DNA of 64,000 bases from Melanopsichium pennsylvanicum (Eukaryota; Basidiomycota; Ustilaginomycetes; Ustilaginales), in contig OAPG01000002.1 in NCBI GenBank assembly GCA_900208305.1, forward strand, positions 124,001-188,000, read 5' to 3'. A program made the translations under genes and the position numbers. This document shows positions 20,007 to 29,259 of this stretch, piece after piece (within the stretch, counting starts at the first letter, position 1; each line of letters begins with the position of its first letter). A model generated the notes under the pieces. It saw only the letters and a list, made by a program, of their open reading frames with translations, was not told where the DNA came from and made no database searches.

Positions 20007-22081
20007 GCCAAATCACGGGTTTGGAATTTGAAGCTGGGACAGCTCGCGGTAAAGCTAGCGACTCCCGACTCGCAGACATACAGTTCATATACCCTTACTC
20101 TACCGCTTCTGAGCGTCCCGGCAAAAGTTTTTGCTCAAATGAGTCCGACCATCCGACCGAGTAGTCATGATCGATGGCCGTGCTAATGCGCCTCTCATGT
20201 CGCGTTGTACCTATTCTCACCACAAGGCCATATTCTCTGATAAATCACTCTTAACTGTTTCTGACCCTGGATAGCATATGGCACTGACCGAAGCTCCGAC
20301 ACTGACGATATTCCAACACTACCAATATTACCGACACGTTCCGTACAATCCATGATCCATTCCCGTTCAAACGACCGCGTTGTTGCATCACCCTGTATCG
20401 CCACTCTGTTCTTGCTATGCCTTGTCGATCAAATATTAGTATGGAACAATTACTCATTATGCGTCCTGTGTGCTTGTTGTTTTCTTCGCCGTTCAGACTC
20501 GAAACGTAAAGCCCACCCTGGATTGAGCTCACACCGAAGTTGCTAGATACGTCAGCCAATGCGATTCCCCTTCTCCAACCCTGATGACAATTGGTCGTGC
20601 GCTTATCGGCTGCTTGCCGATCGATTATCCATTAGCGCACATCAACAGAGTAGATTAGAGCTCATTCGAGTGTCGGAGATCTCCCCCAAATCTCAAGACA
20701 CTCTGCTGTGTCGTGAGGAGAAAGCTTGAGGGTGTGTGGGAAGATGGAGCGAGATATACAAGAATGAAACATAACAGAAATTGGCATGCAAAAGGTGGGG
20801 AGAGCTTGGAGTGAGATCCTCCACACTTGACCAACAGCAAAGAGTCGATGCGAGCTAAGCGCGCTCCCGATGGGAGGTTTTGCTGAATCGGAGCGTTTTC
20901 CGCTAATTCAACTGAGAACTCACAGCCCACCTGCAGCCTATAGCCACAAGGTCCGCGGTGATACCATTCTGGCTGTGCTTGGTTGCCAAAGATTCCCTGA
21001 CTTTCCCTCACACCTCGACACCTTCATTCTGCGTTCATTCCAATTCAAGTCGTAACAGGACACCTCGACCATCTGCTTTCAAAGCTGGCTTTTAAATGGC
21101 AGCAAAACTTTCGTGCGCCCCACGACCATCGCTGTCACCACTAATATCCCAAAGATCCGATCAACAAGATACCATTCTTCCTCACGCACCAGCTATCGAC
21201 CCATTGACAATTGTACCGAGCACAACTCCAAGCGACCTACCACTTTGACACGACAGGGTTCAGAAGCAAGGCCGTATCGTCAAGACTTGAGGAGCATCAT
21301 CACCATGGCCTGCCCCGTGAATCATCCTGCGTTCCACGCTTTGGTATTTCTCATTGGCGTCCTGATCATGTTTAGCAGATACATCAAGGCTTGATCCGCT
21401 CAACGCTCACAAAATTACAACAGCCTTCAATACATCGTAACAAAAGCAAAGGACACCAAGACGTTGAACAGGCCTTCCTGAGCAGCACATCATGATCAAC
21501 AGTTCTACTTGGAAATCTCCGTGAGGATCAGCTTTAGAGCTTTAGCACCCTTCTCTAGTATATGTTGCCGATCCAGGCCCAGTCTCTGTTGACCATGGAC
21601 GCGCGGACTTTCGACAATGCCAGCGCAGCCTCAATCTTTGCTCTTCGTCATGGATGACAACCGAATGGTGCCACCTTTCCACACCTTTTGCAAGCCAGAT
21701 TGACCCTTTTTGGAACTCTTGAGAGGTCCTCGAGATGAGCACGGGAACGCTTCAACTCGGTAGATTCGCTGATCGCGCACAGATCTTCGATACGCCTCCT
21801 ACTCACGCCACACTGTCGCGTGGCTTTCGCCAGCGAGTATCCTTCTGCAAAGACTATATCACGTGGCTGCGTTCATGCTCTTGCTCAGCCTCAACTTCCA
21901 ACACTGCTTTCACACTTTAAACGATTTCCGTCAACTTGCCTGTTTCGCAACCACACTGCACCCATTCTGTCATTTGCTTTCCGCATGCACCGCTGCTGTT
22001 GTTAATGATGTATTTCTATCTATACATTCCACAATGATGATCCCCGATCATGCTTTTTTTTGTGTTCCGACAAATCATCTG
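20007..22081. other. Convergent intergenic region
   Basis: About 2.1 kb between the convergent glucanase and methyltransferase genes, unusually long for 3'-to-3' spacing. No domain-bearing frame was seen. One tiny frame, 21305-21394 (+), starts in a good Kozak-like context (CACCATGGCC) and encodes 29 residues with one hydrophobic segment; its status is uncertain. Confidence 0.5.
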
Positions 22082-23566
22082 CTATGACCAGGAGTAAGTC
22101 TGACGGTCCAGCCTCCAAACTGCCTCTCTCTGACCCCCTGCGTCTGACCCATCTGGGTTGACCAACTTGAGGTTAGCAGTCATGGTATAACTGCGCTGAT
22201 CGTTGACTTTGCAGTGTACACTGCCCACAATCTTTTGACCGCGGTTGACAGCGAGGGGTTCGGGGAAGAGGAATCGGACTTGCTGCCAGTGTGTTGGTTC
22301 TGCGTAAGGCGAGGTGGTCATGAAGTTGGCTCCTCCCGTCGGCGCGTTGGCTGCCTCTGTCGTTGCACTGATGGTTGGAAGTGTTTCGAGGACAGATATG
22401 AGTCCCTTGGTTGTGGTGGCGGTGGTGGCGGAAGTGGAAGCGTTCGACGAGGCGGCTTGGATAGTGTTCAAAGCAGCTTCCAACGACATTGCATTGGCGG
22501 TTGAAGCCGAGGAGGCTTCGCCCATTGCCGTGTCTGTGTCGCCAGAGACAGGAGTGGATCCGGGAGAAACAGTGCTCTGAGAGTTGAAATGCAGGTCAAA
22601 CCATCCTCCAAGACCATGTACGATGGCTGCCCCACCTACCCGCCATTCTACAGGTACCGTAAAATCTTTTAATTCTTCCTTTGTGATACTGCTAAAATCA
22701 ATCACATAGTCACAGCTTACACTTAACAGGCATTGTGCCGGGAACACACCCACCACCGGACTGCTGAAGTTCTCTCCAAAAGCAAGACTAGCGAAAGGAC
22801 TCGTGTCCACCCCATAGAAGCTACTATTGAGCCACCACTTGGCTTTGTTGCTTGTATCCGTCCAGAGCTGTTTGTCTTCGAAAGGCGCGAGACAGATGGT
22901 GCCGGCCGAGGGAAAGACAGAGCCACCTGGAGCAAGAAACCGATCACGTGCGTCGAGGAAGCTTTCGCACATCCTTTCGTGCACGAGCAATACACCGAGG
23001 CATTCGGATACGATTGTGTCCACCTGCGTGTGATTCTCTAGCATTTGAGGGGTTACGTCTTCCACCTTTGAATGCACCGGTACCAGTCGGTTTTGCAGCC
23101 ATGCATTCCTTGCCTCATTCGGATTCGTCCCACCGAGTAACGCAGCACCCTCTCCGCTACTGGCTCCCATGAGGTCCAATGCCTCTTTCTCTCTTGCTAC
23201 CTCCTCGGAAGACCTCGATTGTTTCGAAGCGTCTACAACTTTTCTGAGACACTCCACCATGTTGGATGCTTCAACTGCAAATACCTTGCTAGCTCCAGCC
23301 TGAGCAGCAAAAAAGCTCAATATTCCATTTCCCGCTCCGACATCCATGACGACCTTATTCTGGAAATCTGTTGCGGCGTTGTTCAGGATGGCTCTTTGAT
23401 ATGCGGTTGTTCGGACAGTGTCTTGTAGCATTTGGGCTTGATGCGAAAGCATGGAATAGTAGCTGAAATATGCTTCATCCTTCTGCTCGTAGATTTCCCC
23501 TGTGGCCGAAGCGGAGGAAGTAGAGGTTGAGGTAGGCCCAGCGTTGTCGATTTGCTCTAAGGTCAT
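22082..23566 (-). CDS. CARM1/PRMT4-type protein arginine methyltransferase
   Basis: Transfers methyl groups from S-adenosylmethionine to arginine, typically on histone H3 and RNA-binding proteins. The 494-residue protein has SAM motif I VVMDVGAGNGILS (72-84) and post-I acid E99. The double-E loop carries E188 and E197 in SECLGVLLVHERM; CARM1 has SEP where this protein has SEC. The segment VHGLGGWFDLHF (316-327) matches the CARM1 barrel, and the THW loop is at 425-427. Between these two lies a Ser/Thr/Ala-rich insertion of about 85-90 residues (329-415) that interrupts the catalytic barrel. The N-terminal segment EAYFSYYSMLSHQAQMLQD matches the helix before the fold. No separate PH-like N-terminal domain was seen. 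Divergent from the bromodomain gene with 832 bp between starts. Single exon. Confidence 0.88.
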   Translation of the reverse strand: MTLEQIDNAGPTSTSTSSASATGEIYEQKDEAYFSYYSMLSHQAQMLQDTVRTTAYQRAILNNAATDFQNKVVMDVGAGNGILSFFAAQAGASKVFAVEASNMVECLRKVVDASKQSRSSEEVAREKEALDLMGASSGEGAALLGGTNPNEARNAWLQNRLVPVHSKVEDVTPQMLENHTQVDTIVSECLGVLLVHERMCESFLDARDRFLAPGGSVFPSAGTICLAPFEDKQLWTDTSNKAKWWLNSSFYGVDTSPFASLAFGENFSSPVVGVFPAQCLLSVSCDYVIDFSSITKEELKDFTVPVEWRVGGAAIVHGLGGWFDLHFNSQSTVSPGSTPVSGDTDTAMGEASSASTANAMSLEAALNTIQAASSNASTSATTATTTKGLISVLETLPTISATTEAANAPTGGANFMTTSPYAEPTHWQQVRFLFPEPLAVNRGQKIVGSVHCKVNDQRSYTMTANLKLVNPDGSDAGGQREAVWRLDRQTYSWS

Positions 23567-23703
23567 GTCGTGCGAATAAATGCAGAGATGCTCCTAGAAC
23601 CCCAGTGTGTTGCAGTCGGGAACGAAGGTGGCGGCAAGAAAGAGACTCGACGTCTATTCCGGCAGGGAATAGCGAAAGCGGACCGTACTAGAATGGAGTG
23701 GAG

Positions 23704-23741
23704 TGAGATGTGATGAGCTGAGATGTGATGAGCTGAGATGA
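23704..23741. repeat. Short tandem repeat, 15-bp unit
   Basis: Two perfect copies of TGAGATGTGATGAGC at 23704-23718 and 23719-23733, then a partial copy. It lies in the 5' region of the methyltransferase gene. Confidence 0.9.
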
Positions 23742-23946
23742 GATGCCAAGGCAGTGTACTGTACATGTACTGTAGTGTAGAGGGCGTCAGAAAACCAAAT
23801 CGAGCATGGTCGGTGCATCTCCGAAGAAGTCTACCGTCTACCTTTCAGCTTGGCAGCGTCGTATCTGCCGACCTCGTCCTGCTTTTCTGAAACCAACACA
23901 ATCAGTAACACAATCAGTGAATCTGCAAGTATAATCTGTGAATCAT

Positions 23947-23994
23947 GTAATTTACTGTAAATTACTGTGATGTACACTGTACAGTAAATTACAG
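23947..23994. repeat. Nested inverted repeats, possible hairpin
   Basis: GTAATTTAC at 23947-23955 and GTAAATTAC at 23957-23965 are 9-bp perfect arms with a 1-base spacer. CTGTAAATTACTGT (23955-23968) pairs with ACAGTAAATTACAG (23981-23994) with one mismatch over 14 bp and a 12-base loop. The two hairpins are mutually exclusive. Confidence 0.9.
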
Positions 23995-24398
23995 CGACCA
24001 CGATCCACGCGACTGTCAGAGCCCTGCCCGAATCGGGAGTTGAAAGTTGTATCGATTCTCATCGGGAGACAGTCTCAACGCGTTCGGATGGACCATTCAC
24101 TAATTCTCTAGAATTCCAAGCATGTCACCGAGCTGTTTGACCATTGAACCCATCATCTTGACAATTTCACCTGACTGCACCCACCCAGACGGCATCGACT
24201 TTCAATACCCAGTGCAGATCTTCATCATTCAGCGTACACCTTACGCTGCAGCAGAGGCACTGTTGACCTCCTTGGTCTTTCTTTGTGATCCAACGCAATC
24301 TTGTCTGCGTCGATGTGTCTTGTCACATTGCGATCACCCATAATCGGCATCCATCTCACCCACTATACCCAATCACATAACATCCCTGAGGCTCATAT

Positions 24399-26795
24399 AT
24401 GCCAAGCATGAATCCTATCATCCCATCACCAGCAACACTCCAACCCAGCGCCCTCGCAAGATTGACCCTCAGAGACAAGCTCCTCCTAGCCCAAGCCGTT
24501 CACGAAATCGGCACAACTCCACCAGATTGGGGTCGCGTATCGGCCCTCCTGCTTTCTCATCCGCTCATCCGCGCTGCGACCAGCCGCATCCCTCCTTCCT
24601 CAGGCATCACGCTAGGTCGTATTTTCGGCACCAGAGAATGTGAACGTGCCTGGACTGCGCTCATGCGCCAGCGAGGCCTCGTCCTCGGCAAGGATGAGGC
24701 TCCTCCGCTCCCACCCACTCCCTCTGGAGAAAACGCTCCTTCCGGCAGCACTCCCACCAGACCAAAAGAGCCGCGAGGCCTCCAGCCAAGAACGGATCGA
24801 AGAAGTCAACTTGCGCTAGCACAATTGCTGTACGCGGAAAGAATGGAGGAGTTGAAGGAGCAAATCAAGGAAAAAGAAGAGCAATTCAGGTCCTTGGTAA
24901 AAGAGATCGATGAGATCAAAAGTGGAGCTGCTGATGGGAGATTGGAGGTGGAGTTGAGGGTCGAGATGGAGGCTTTGGCCAATGGACCTCCTTTGCCGCC
25001 TAGCACTCCAGCTACGCCAGCGAGTACGAATGCAAGTACGACGCCCAAGAGCAGCGCCAAGAAGATGGGAACCATCCGGCCTCGGGGAGAGTCGAGCGCT
25101 GATAAGGCCAAAAAGGCAGCAGATAGAAGGACGAGCGTGGATGATACACCAAGCAAGGTCCTTCCAGGTTCGGTCGCTGCTCTACCCACTACTTCAGTCG
25201 TCTTACCGAAGCCAGCGACGCAAGCCACCGCCGCAATGGCTGCAGCACCATGTCAACCCAGCTCGGGCGATCAGAAGAATGGTGGAAGCATGACCACGGA
25301 AGAAGCTGAAGCAGCGGTTGCAACAGCAGCAACAGAAGCGGCCGTCAAAGCTTTGCAGGACACTCAGACCGCCACGCCTGCTTCTACCGCTGCTGTTTTG
25401 CAAGCCGATGTCGACCGGGCCGCCGAGAAAGTGGTCGAAACCGAGACGAATCTGGAACTCTCGGCTCAGGCCGAAGGGTCTTCTACCGCGACGAATTCAT
25501 CTTCTGCCACCACCATTGCTGAGAAAGCTACTGTGCCAGAAGGACAGAGGGAAACAGCCGAGGCAGCAGAGGGAAGTGCGAATACCAAGCCTGTCGAGGC
25601 ACCACCGGCAGAGGTCGTCGTGAAAGAAAAGGAGTCATTGCCAGCTACACCGACAGCGGAGATCACTAAAGCCGCAGCACCTACTACTATCGGAACGTCT
25701 GCTGCCGCAGACTCTGCTGCTGCGGGGGCAAACAAGCGCAAACGCGAGGAAGAAGAGTCAACACCACAGCCGTCACGGGAAGATTCTACAACAAAGGAAG
25801 CAGAAGCAGGCAAGGAATCGCCGGTGAAGAAAGTACGCACGACCGGGCCTGCAGCCGCGTTTACTGCAGTTGACAAAATGGCGTCAAGTGATGATTTTGA
25901 GATGGATAGTGAGGACGAAGCAGCTGCTGCTGTTGGTATCGACGAGGCCGCGCCATCTGGGACTGGCAAATCATCTGTGGAGGAAGCCGGCCCCAAGGCG
26001 AGCGTTGAGACTGCAGCTGCGGCCGAAGCCAAGGCTGGCGAGGAGAAGAAAGGAGCTGGCGAGGAAGCGAAAGAACAGAAGGAAGATCCCGAGAAGAATG
26101 CGGGTGAGACAGCGATGGATCAAGATGAGAGTGAGGGTGAGAGTGAGAGCAGCAGTGAAGAGGAGGCGGTGGATGAGGTCAAGAATGTTGCTTCCCCAAG
26201 CAAGCGTGCACCAGCAAAGGATGAAGGCGAACCAGCGGAGCCCAAAGATGCCTCTGACGCTGTCGAAAAGCCTGAAGAGCCCTCTGTTGAAAGCATCGCC
26301 GGGGCTATTAAACAAGAGGACAATAACCTAGAAAACGAATCAGAGCAGCACTCTGACGAGGAAGAGGATACTCGGAAATCTCGTCCAACACCATCGCGAT
26401 CGACAACTTTGCGCAATCGTCCCACCGCCACCACCACCAACACCTCGACGCTTTCCGACCGGGATCGACGCAAAACAGCTCAAGTTCTGTCTATGCTGCT
26501 AACAGAGGTATCGAACCACACTCATGGTAATCTGTTCCACGCACCCATCAAGGAGGCGGATGCACCGGATTACTACACGCTCATCAAACAGCCTTTGGAC
26601 ATCAAAACGATCAAGGCTAGGATCAAAGAAGGCAGTATCAGCAGCGCCAAACAGTTGAGGAGGAGTTTGAGCTTGATGTTTGCCAACAGTCTGATATACA
26701 ATCGACCGGGTACAGAGGTTCACAGGATGGCAAACGAAATGTTTGCAGCCAGCGAAGAGATTTTCAAGAGGTACGAGGGTACGCAGAGGTTCTAG
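24399..26795 (+). CDS. Bromodomain protein of BRD8/Bdc1 type (NuA4/TIP60 subunit)
   Basis: Predicted 798-residue nuclear acetyl-lysine reader. The N-terminal segment LTLRDKLLLAQAVHEIG (about 22-38) and following region match the conserved start of BRD8 proteins. A coiled coil at about 145-180 contains the BRD8 hallmark FRSLVKEIDEIKSG. The middle (about 190-680) is Ala/Glu/Ser-rich low complexity with acidic tracts and a basic NKRKREEE motif that could be a nuclear signal. A bromodomain fills about 687-795, with PDYYTLIKQPLD in the ZA loop and the acetyl-lysine Asn in FANSLIYN. S. pombe Bdc1 and human BRD8 have the same order: N-terminal domain, coil, then bromodomain. Single exon; the ATG at 24399 is the first in frame. 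Confidence 0.85.
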   Translation: MPSMNPIIPSPATLQPSALARLTLRDKLLLAQAVHEIGTTPPDWGRVSALLLSHPLIRAATSRIPPSSGITLGRIFGTRECERAWTALMRQRGLVLGKDEAPPLPPTPSGENAPSGSTPTRPKEPRGLQPRTDRRSQLALAQLLYAERMEELKEQIKEKEEQFRSLVKEIDEIKSGAADGRLEVELRVEMEALANGPPLPPSTPATPASTNASTTPKSSAKKMGTIRPRGESSADKAKKAADRRTSVDDTPSKVLPGSVAALPTTSVVLPKPATQATAAMAAAPCQPSSGDQKNGGSMTTEEAEAAVATAATEAAVKALQDTQTATPASTAAVLQADVDRAAEKVVETETNLELSAQAEGSSTATNSSSATTIAEKATVPEGQRETAEAAEGSANTKPVEAPPAEVVVKEKESLPATPTAEITKAAAPTTIGTSAAADSAAAGANKRKREEEESTPQPSREDSTTKEAEAGKESPVKKVRTTGPAAAFTAVDKMASSDDFEMDSEDEAAAAVGIDEAAPSGTGKSSVEEAGPKASVETAAAAEAKAGEEKKGAGEEAKEQKEDPEKNAGETAMDQDESEGESESSSEEEAVDEVKNVASPSKRAPAKDEGEPAEPKDASDAVEKPEEPSVESIAGAIKQEDNNLENESEQHSDEEEDTRKSRPTPSRSTTLRNRPTATTTNTSTLSDRDRRKTAQVLSMLLTEVSNHTHGNLFHAPIKEADAPDYYTLIKQPLDIKTIKARIKEGSISSAKQLRRSLSLMFANSLIYNRPGTEVHRMANEMFAASEEIFKRYEGTQRF

Positions 26796-27268
26796 TAGAT
26801 TGAAATCCAGTTTTGCGCTGTAAGGAAGATAGCGTAATTTTAGCGAAGAGAAGAAGGATGACTTGTTTGACATTGAAATGTAAGACTAGCATGGCATCGA
26901 CAGTATATGAGGTAATCTGTGGGGAGAGATGATGGTGAAGAAGTGTTTTTGTGTATCGTGTGGTTGGTGCTGTGAAGGGTAAAGTGTTCAACTGATGAGA
27001 TGTGAGTGGCTCGGGAAAATCATACGACTTAAGTTACACACAACATCACGCATGCCTGTGGAAGCGTGAAAGAAATGTGAAATGAGATCTGCTTAACGCA
27101 TTGCAGCAGCAGAGTGCGGGTTTCCTCCTTTTTGTTTTTTTTTTTTTGTTTTTTTTTGTGTTTTTCCAAACGCCGTCTTTTGCCTCCACTCCTCGACTGC
27201 CACTGTGCAGATGTAATGCACTGTAAGTTGCAGATCAGAGTGGCCGAAGAAACAAGTGTGCAGTTCAT

Positions 27269-27307
<39 letters not shown>

Positions 27308-27869
27308 CACACAGTGAGTTGATAGTGGAAAAGTGGCATGATGGAAATAGCAACACTAACCTACTCAAGCTCGTATATTTTAGGTTCCTTTTCCCGTCCA
27401 GACATACAGTAACTGTACTCTACTGTATAATGATTCACTGTTCCGTACACTGCACTACTCTCTACTGTTCAAAGCAAGCAGCTGCAATGCTATGGTCGCC
27501 TTTGTGAACGCCATATTGAATGCAAAAGAGGTGAACCCCTGACTTCATTTTCACTTCCACAACACAAAACCTCGATATCAGCTTCTCGGGGGGCTGCACG
27601 CATCGCGAGGTTCGAGCTGTATCTTTCTCACCAAGGGAGCTCATCACTGCCAAACGGTTCAAGAATTCAAATCCCGTGTCTCTCTCTCTCGGGACTAGGA
27701 CACATCATATTCGTGCCTTGCTTGTTTGGTGGTCGACGATCAACATTCTCCGATCGTAACAAAGCAAAGTTTCTATTGGAAAACAAAGGAGGCCCACATC
27801 GTCCGCTTCGTAAATCATCAAGCTACGTCCTCATCACCAGGAGATCAATCAGCCCTGTTTTGGCCCATC
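26796..27869. other. Intergenic region with CA repeat
   Basis: About 1.1 kb between two plus-strand genes. It contains T-rich runs at 27130-27165, a CA microsatellite at 27270-27313, and TACTGTA-type motifs near 27405-27470. The frame of the next gene is open upstream to 27726, but those codons begin with TTG rather than ATG and are taken as leader. No other gene seen. Confidence 0.55.
27270..27313. repeat. CA microsatellite
   Basis: About 22 CA units with one interrupting G at 27301. Confidence 0.95.
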
Positions 27870-28934
27870 ATGGCATCATATACCAGCATCATCAAGGGCA
27901 TGCTCTGTCCCATCAATTCGGCACCTTCAACGTCAAAGGCACATTGGGAACCATCTCAATCCATGCCTTTGCTGGCTGATCGCATCTGCATCATCACCGG
28001 TCCAACCAGTGGTATTGGGTATGAAACCTTACGACAACTCATCCTCTCTTCCGCTCATGTGTACCTATTTGGTCGAACTCGTTCCAAACTTGAAATCACA
28101 CGAGATACCATCCTTGATGAATGCATCACCTCCCTCTCCTCCTCTAGTTCCAATGACTATCCTCAGGGATCAATTCGTCACAACGCAGAGGTGGGAAAGA
28201 TGGATATTATTCAATGTGATCTTTCGGATTTGACGAGTATCCAATGTGCAGCGCAAGAGTTTTTGGACAAAGAACAGAGGTTGGACTTATTCTTTGGTAA
28301 TGCAGGAGTCATGGTTTCGGGGACCACTCTGGATGGGTATGAAATGATGTGGGGTACAAACGTTCTTGGACATCATGCTCTTTTGCGATTATTGCTACCA
28401 GCTTTACGCACTTCTTCAAAACATCATGATTCGGTGGAAACTGGAAAGACAAGGGTCATCCTTACCGCTTCAGATACACATCGTTGGGTGGACAAGCCCG
28501 AACATCTCGAATTGAGTCCAGACGCTTTCAATCGTAAACTAGGTCACATTCATCTATACGGTCGTAGCAAGTTAGGCAACATTTTCACAGCAAACAAGCT
28601 CGCACAATGGTCAGATGAGAATAACCTCGGAATCACCGTTTGCTCAGTTCATCCAGGTGGCGTTAAAAGTCAGCTGGGTTCGAGTAACACACTCTTGACA
28701 AGGATCAAGAATTGGTTTTTGGTCCCAGCTCCTTTGGGTGCCGTAACGCAATTGTGGAGTGGAACAGGTGCAGAAGCACACCAGGTTCATAGTAAGTATA
28801 TGGTTCCCTGGGCAAGGGTTGGGGTAGAGAGCGAATTAGCAAATAACGATAAAGTAAGGGACCATGTTTGGGAATGGTGTGAGCAACAGTGTGTCAAACA
28901 CGGTCTTTTCAAAGAGGATCAGCTGATTACCTAA
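27870..28934 (+). CDS. Short-chain dehydrogenase/reductase (retinol dehydrogenase/WWOX-like)
   Basis: A 354-residue NAD(P)-dependent oxidoreductase of the classical SDR superfamily; substrate unknown. The cofactor motif TGPTSGIG is at about residues 43-50. FGRTRSKLE follows the second strand, CDLSDLTS binds the adenine side, and GNAGV corresponds to NNAG. The catalytic serine lies in VILTASDTH, and Y230 with K234 form the YGRSK catalytic pair. VHPGGVKSQLG is the usual PG motif after the active site. The sequence pattern is closest to the retinol dehydrogenase, WWOX and TIC32 group often found in fungi. The ATG at 27870 is chosen; the upstream extension has no ATG. It is convergent with the Dus1 gene (325 bp apart). 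Single exon. Confidence 0.88.
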   Translation: MASYTSIIKGMLCPINSAPSTSKAHWEPSQSMPLLADRICIITGPTSGIGYETLRQLILSSAHVYLFGRTRSKLEITRDTILDECITSLSSSSSNDYPQGSIRHNAEVGKMDIIQCDLSDLTSIQCAAQEFLDKEQRLDLFFGNAGVMVSGTTLDGYEMMWGTNVLGHHALLRLLLPALRTSSKHHDSVETGKTRVILTASDTHRWVDKPEHLELSPDAFNRKLGHIHLYGRSKLGNIFTANKLAQWSDENNLGITVCSVHPGGVKSQLGSSNTLLTRIKNWFLVPAPLGAVTQLWSGTGAEAHQVHSKYMVPWARVGVESELANNDKVRDHVWEWCEQQCVKHGLFKEDQLIT

Positions 28935-29259
28935 CAAGATCCTGGAGCAGTAAAGAGGAGGGAGGAAGTTGCAAGAGATAATGACTGTGGAGAGATACCC
29001 CCCGTTTACAAACCTAACACTCAAAGCAAACGCACAACAATCACCCGTTTTGCTGCTTCTTCCGAATTGTGCAGTTCAGGATTGTGCACAGCCTTGTTTT
29101 AGCTGCTATCTTTTGTTTTTAACTCGAGCCACAACAAACGCAAGATTCCGCCAAAGTGGGATCGGGGGCAGAGCGAGTATTAACTGCATGAATTGAGATG
29201 GACTCCATGAAAGAATATGACAACACAATTCTTGCCCCCAAAGGCGAAGACCGTTGTTT
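28935..29259. other. Convergent 3' intergenic spacer
   Basis: 325 bp between the convergent SDR and Dus1 stop codons. Nothing further seen. Confidence 0.6.

Larger units (their letters stand above)
23567..24398. promoter_or_regulatory. Shared divergent promoter region of PRMT4-like and BRD8-like genes
   Basis: 832 bp between two divergent start codons. It holds a 15-bp tandem repeat (TGAGATGTGATGAGC, two full copies and a partial one, 23704-23741) and a cluster of TGTAATTTAC-type inverted repeats at 23947-23994. Whether these act as binding sites is unknown. Confidence 0.5.

Noticed and set aside
27114..27317. Frame encoding poly-Phe then poly-His/Thr
   Set aside because: Produced by the T-tract and the CA microsatellite.
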